DNA of 5,517 bases, taken from Euryarchaeota archaeon UBA59. Lineage in GTDB: Archaea; Thermoplasmatota; Poseidoniia; Poseidoniales; Thalassarchaeaceae. Location of the stretch: positions 1 to 5,517 of the forward strand of contig DAVI01000005.1 in assembly GCA_002505495.1 (NCBI GenBank). The letters run 5' to 3'. The position numbers and the translations under genes were made by a program. Under the pieces are notes generated by a model, which was not told the origin of the DNA, made no database searches, and saw only the letters and a program-made list of their open reading frames with translations. Every line of letters begins with the position of its first letter. The stretch's first letter is position 1. Below, one piece after another: positions 4,987-5,517 of the stretch.

Positions 4987-5517
4987 GTGGACCCGTACAA
5001 GATGGTAATTGCGTGCACCAACCAGAAGGGCGGTTGCGCGAAAACAACCACCGCGGTGAACATCGCCACCGCACTGGCAGAGGGTGACCCGAAAAACGGA
5101 ATCCAGCCCTCAAAGGTACTACTCGTCGACCTCGACCCGCAGGGAAGCGCATCGACCTCATTTGGAATCGACAAGAGTACGCTCGACAGAACGGTCTACG
5201 ACCTGCTAATGAATGACCTCGGAGAAGAATTGCCTGTTCTCGAAGAATATCTGATGTCTCCGGAAATCATCACCGACCACATGAGGCAGACTTGGAAGAG
5301 TCAGAACATGGACAAGAAACGGTATCCGAAGCGACTGAAGGTGGAGAATCTCTGGCTTCTGCCGTCCAACATCCAACTCTCCGGAGCGGAGATAGAACTG
5401 GCCACCAGAATCGGCAGAGAAACCCGGCTCAAGGAGGGGCTCGCCGGGGCAATCGAGGAATTCGACTACATCATCATCGACACACCGCCAAGTCTCGGGC
5501 TTCTCACCATCAACGCC
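4987..5517 (+). CDS. ParA/Soj-type ATPase, N-terminal part, 3' end outside window
   Basis: ParA-family ATPases dimerise on ATP, bind DNA or a surface, and segregate chromosomes or plasmids or position protein complexes. 177 residues are visible, and the frame runs off the right edge; full-length relatives are about 250-300. The deviant Walker A NQKGGCAKTTT spans 12-22, with signature Lys14 and Lys19. Walker A' VLLVDLDPQGSAS (44-56) has Asp48 and Asp50. LLPSNIQLSGAEIEL (124-138) is typical of Soj, and Walker B YIIIDTPPSLGLLT (161-174) has Asp165. Two stretches are longer than in the bacterial Soj proteins I recall: GDPKNGIQPS near 33-42, and a charged segment near 88-118 rich in Lys and Arg. 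The Gly before the catalytic Lys is Ala, a variant also seen in other family members. It is followed by the window edge, so a ParB partner cannot be assessed. MinD is less likely because of the Soj-type PSNI and GAEIEL motifs. Confidence 0.92.
   Translation, partial: MDPYKMVIACTNQKGGCAKTTTAVNIATALAEGDPKNGIQPSKVLLVDLDPQGSASTSFGIDKSTLDRTVYDLLMNDLGEELPVLEEYLMSPEIITDHMRQTWKSQNMDKKRYPKRLKVENLWLLPSNIQLSGAEIELATRIGRETRLKEGLAGAIEEFDYIIIDTPPSLGLLTINA

Noticed and set aside
4676..5161. Minus-strand ORF of 161 codons across the moxR end and parA start
   Set aside because: It is antisense to two clear ATPase genes, is rich in Arg, Cys and Pro as shadow frames often are, and shows no family signature.

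Overview
This window reads as a chromosomal segment of a euryarchaeon. The gene order L7Ae, S28e, L24e, nucleoside diphosphate kinase, aIF5B is a well-known archaeal translation cluster. S28e and L24e are ribosomal proteins of archaea and eukaryotes, not bacteria. Sequences are moderately GC-rich, with good Shine-Dalgarno sites and an archaeal-type TATA box. The flavour of the proteins suggests the Thermoplasmatota / marine group II (Poseidoniales) area, but that placement is an impression and not proven here.

Layout, all on the + strand: 1-456 is the C-terminal half of a ribose-phosphate pyrophosphokinase (Prs). 457-629 is a control region with a T-rich prs terminator candidate, a TATA box and a 10-bp inverted repeat around it. 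630-1432 holds the tightly packed genes for L7Ae, S28e and L24e. 1502-1948 is ndk, and 1990-3795 is the full-length translation initiation factor aIF5B. After a spacer with a TATA-like element and a small palindrome comes a MoxR-family AAA+ ATPase (3887-4867). After a second spacer comes the start of a ParA/Soj-type ATPase (4987 to the right edge, incomplete). All spacers are under 300 bases.

How the genes fit together: Prs makes PRPP for nucleotide synthesis, Ndk equilibrates nucleoside triphosphates including GTP, and aIF5B uses GTP to join ribosomal subunits. L7Ae, S28e and L24e are ribosome components, and L7Ae also serves C/D and H/ACA RNPs and RNase P. The left three quarters is therefore a growth-linked translation and nucleotide block. 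MoxR and ParA seem to be separate units with their own spacers; their usual partners (vWA/DUF58 proteins, ParB) are not in view.

I found no convincing new biological system. The points most worth a second look are the inverted repeat around the ribosomal promoter, the loss of three of four zinc-ligand positions in L24e, tiny ORFs packed around the aIF5B start, dyads in the moxR and parA spacers, and an insertion in the ParA-like protein.
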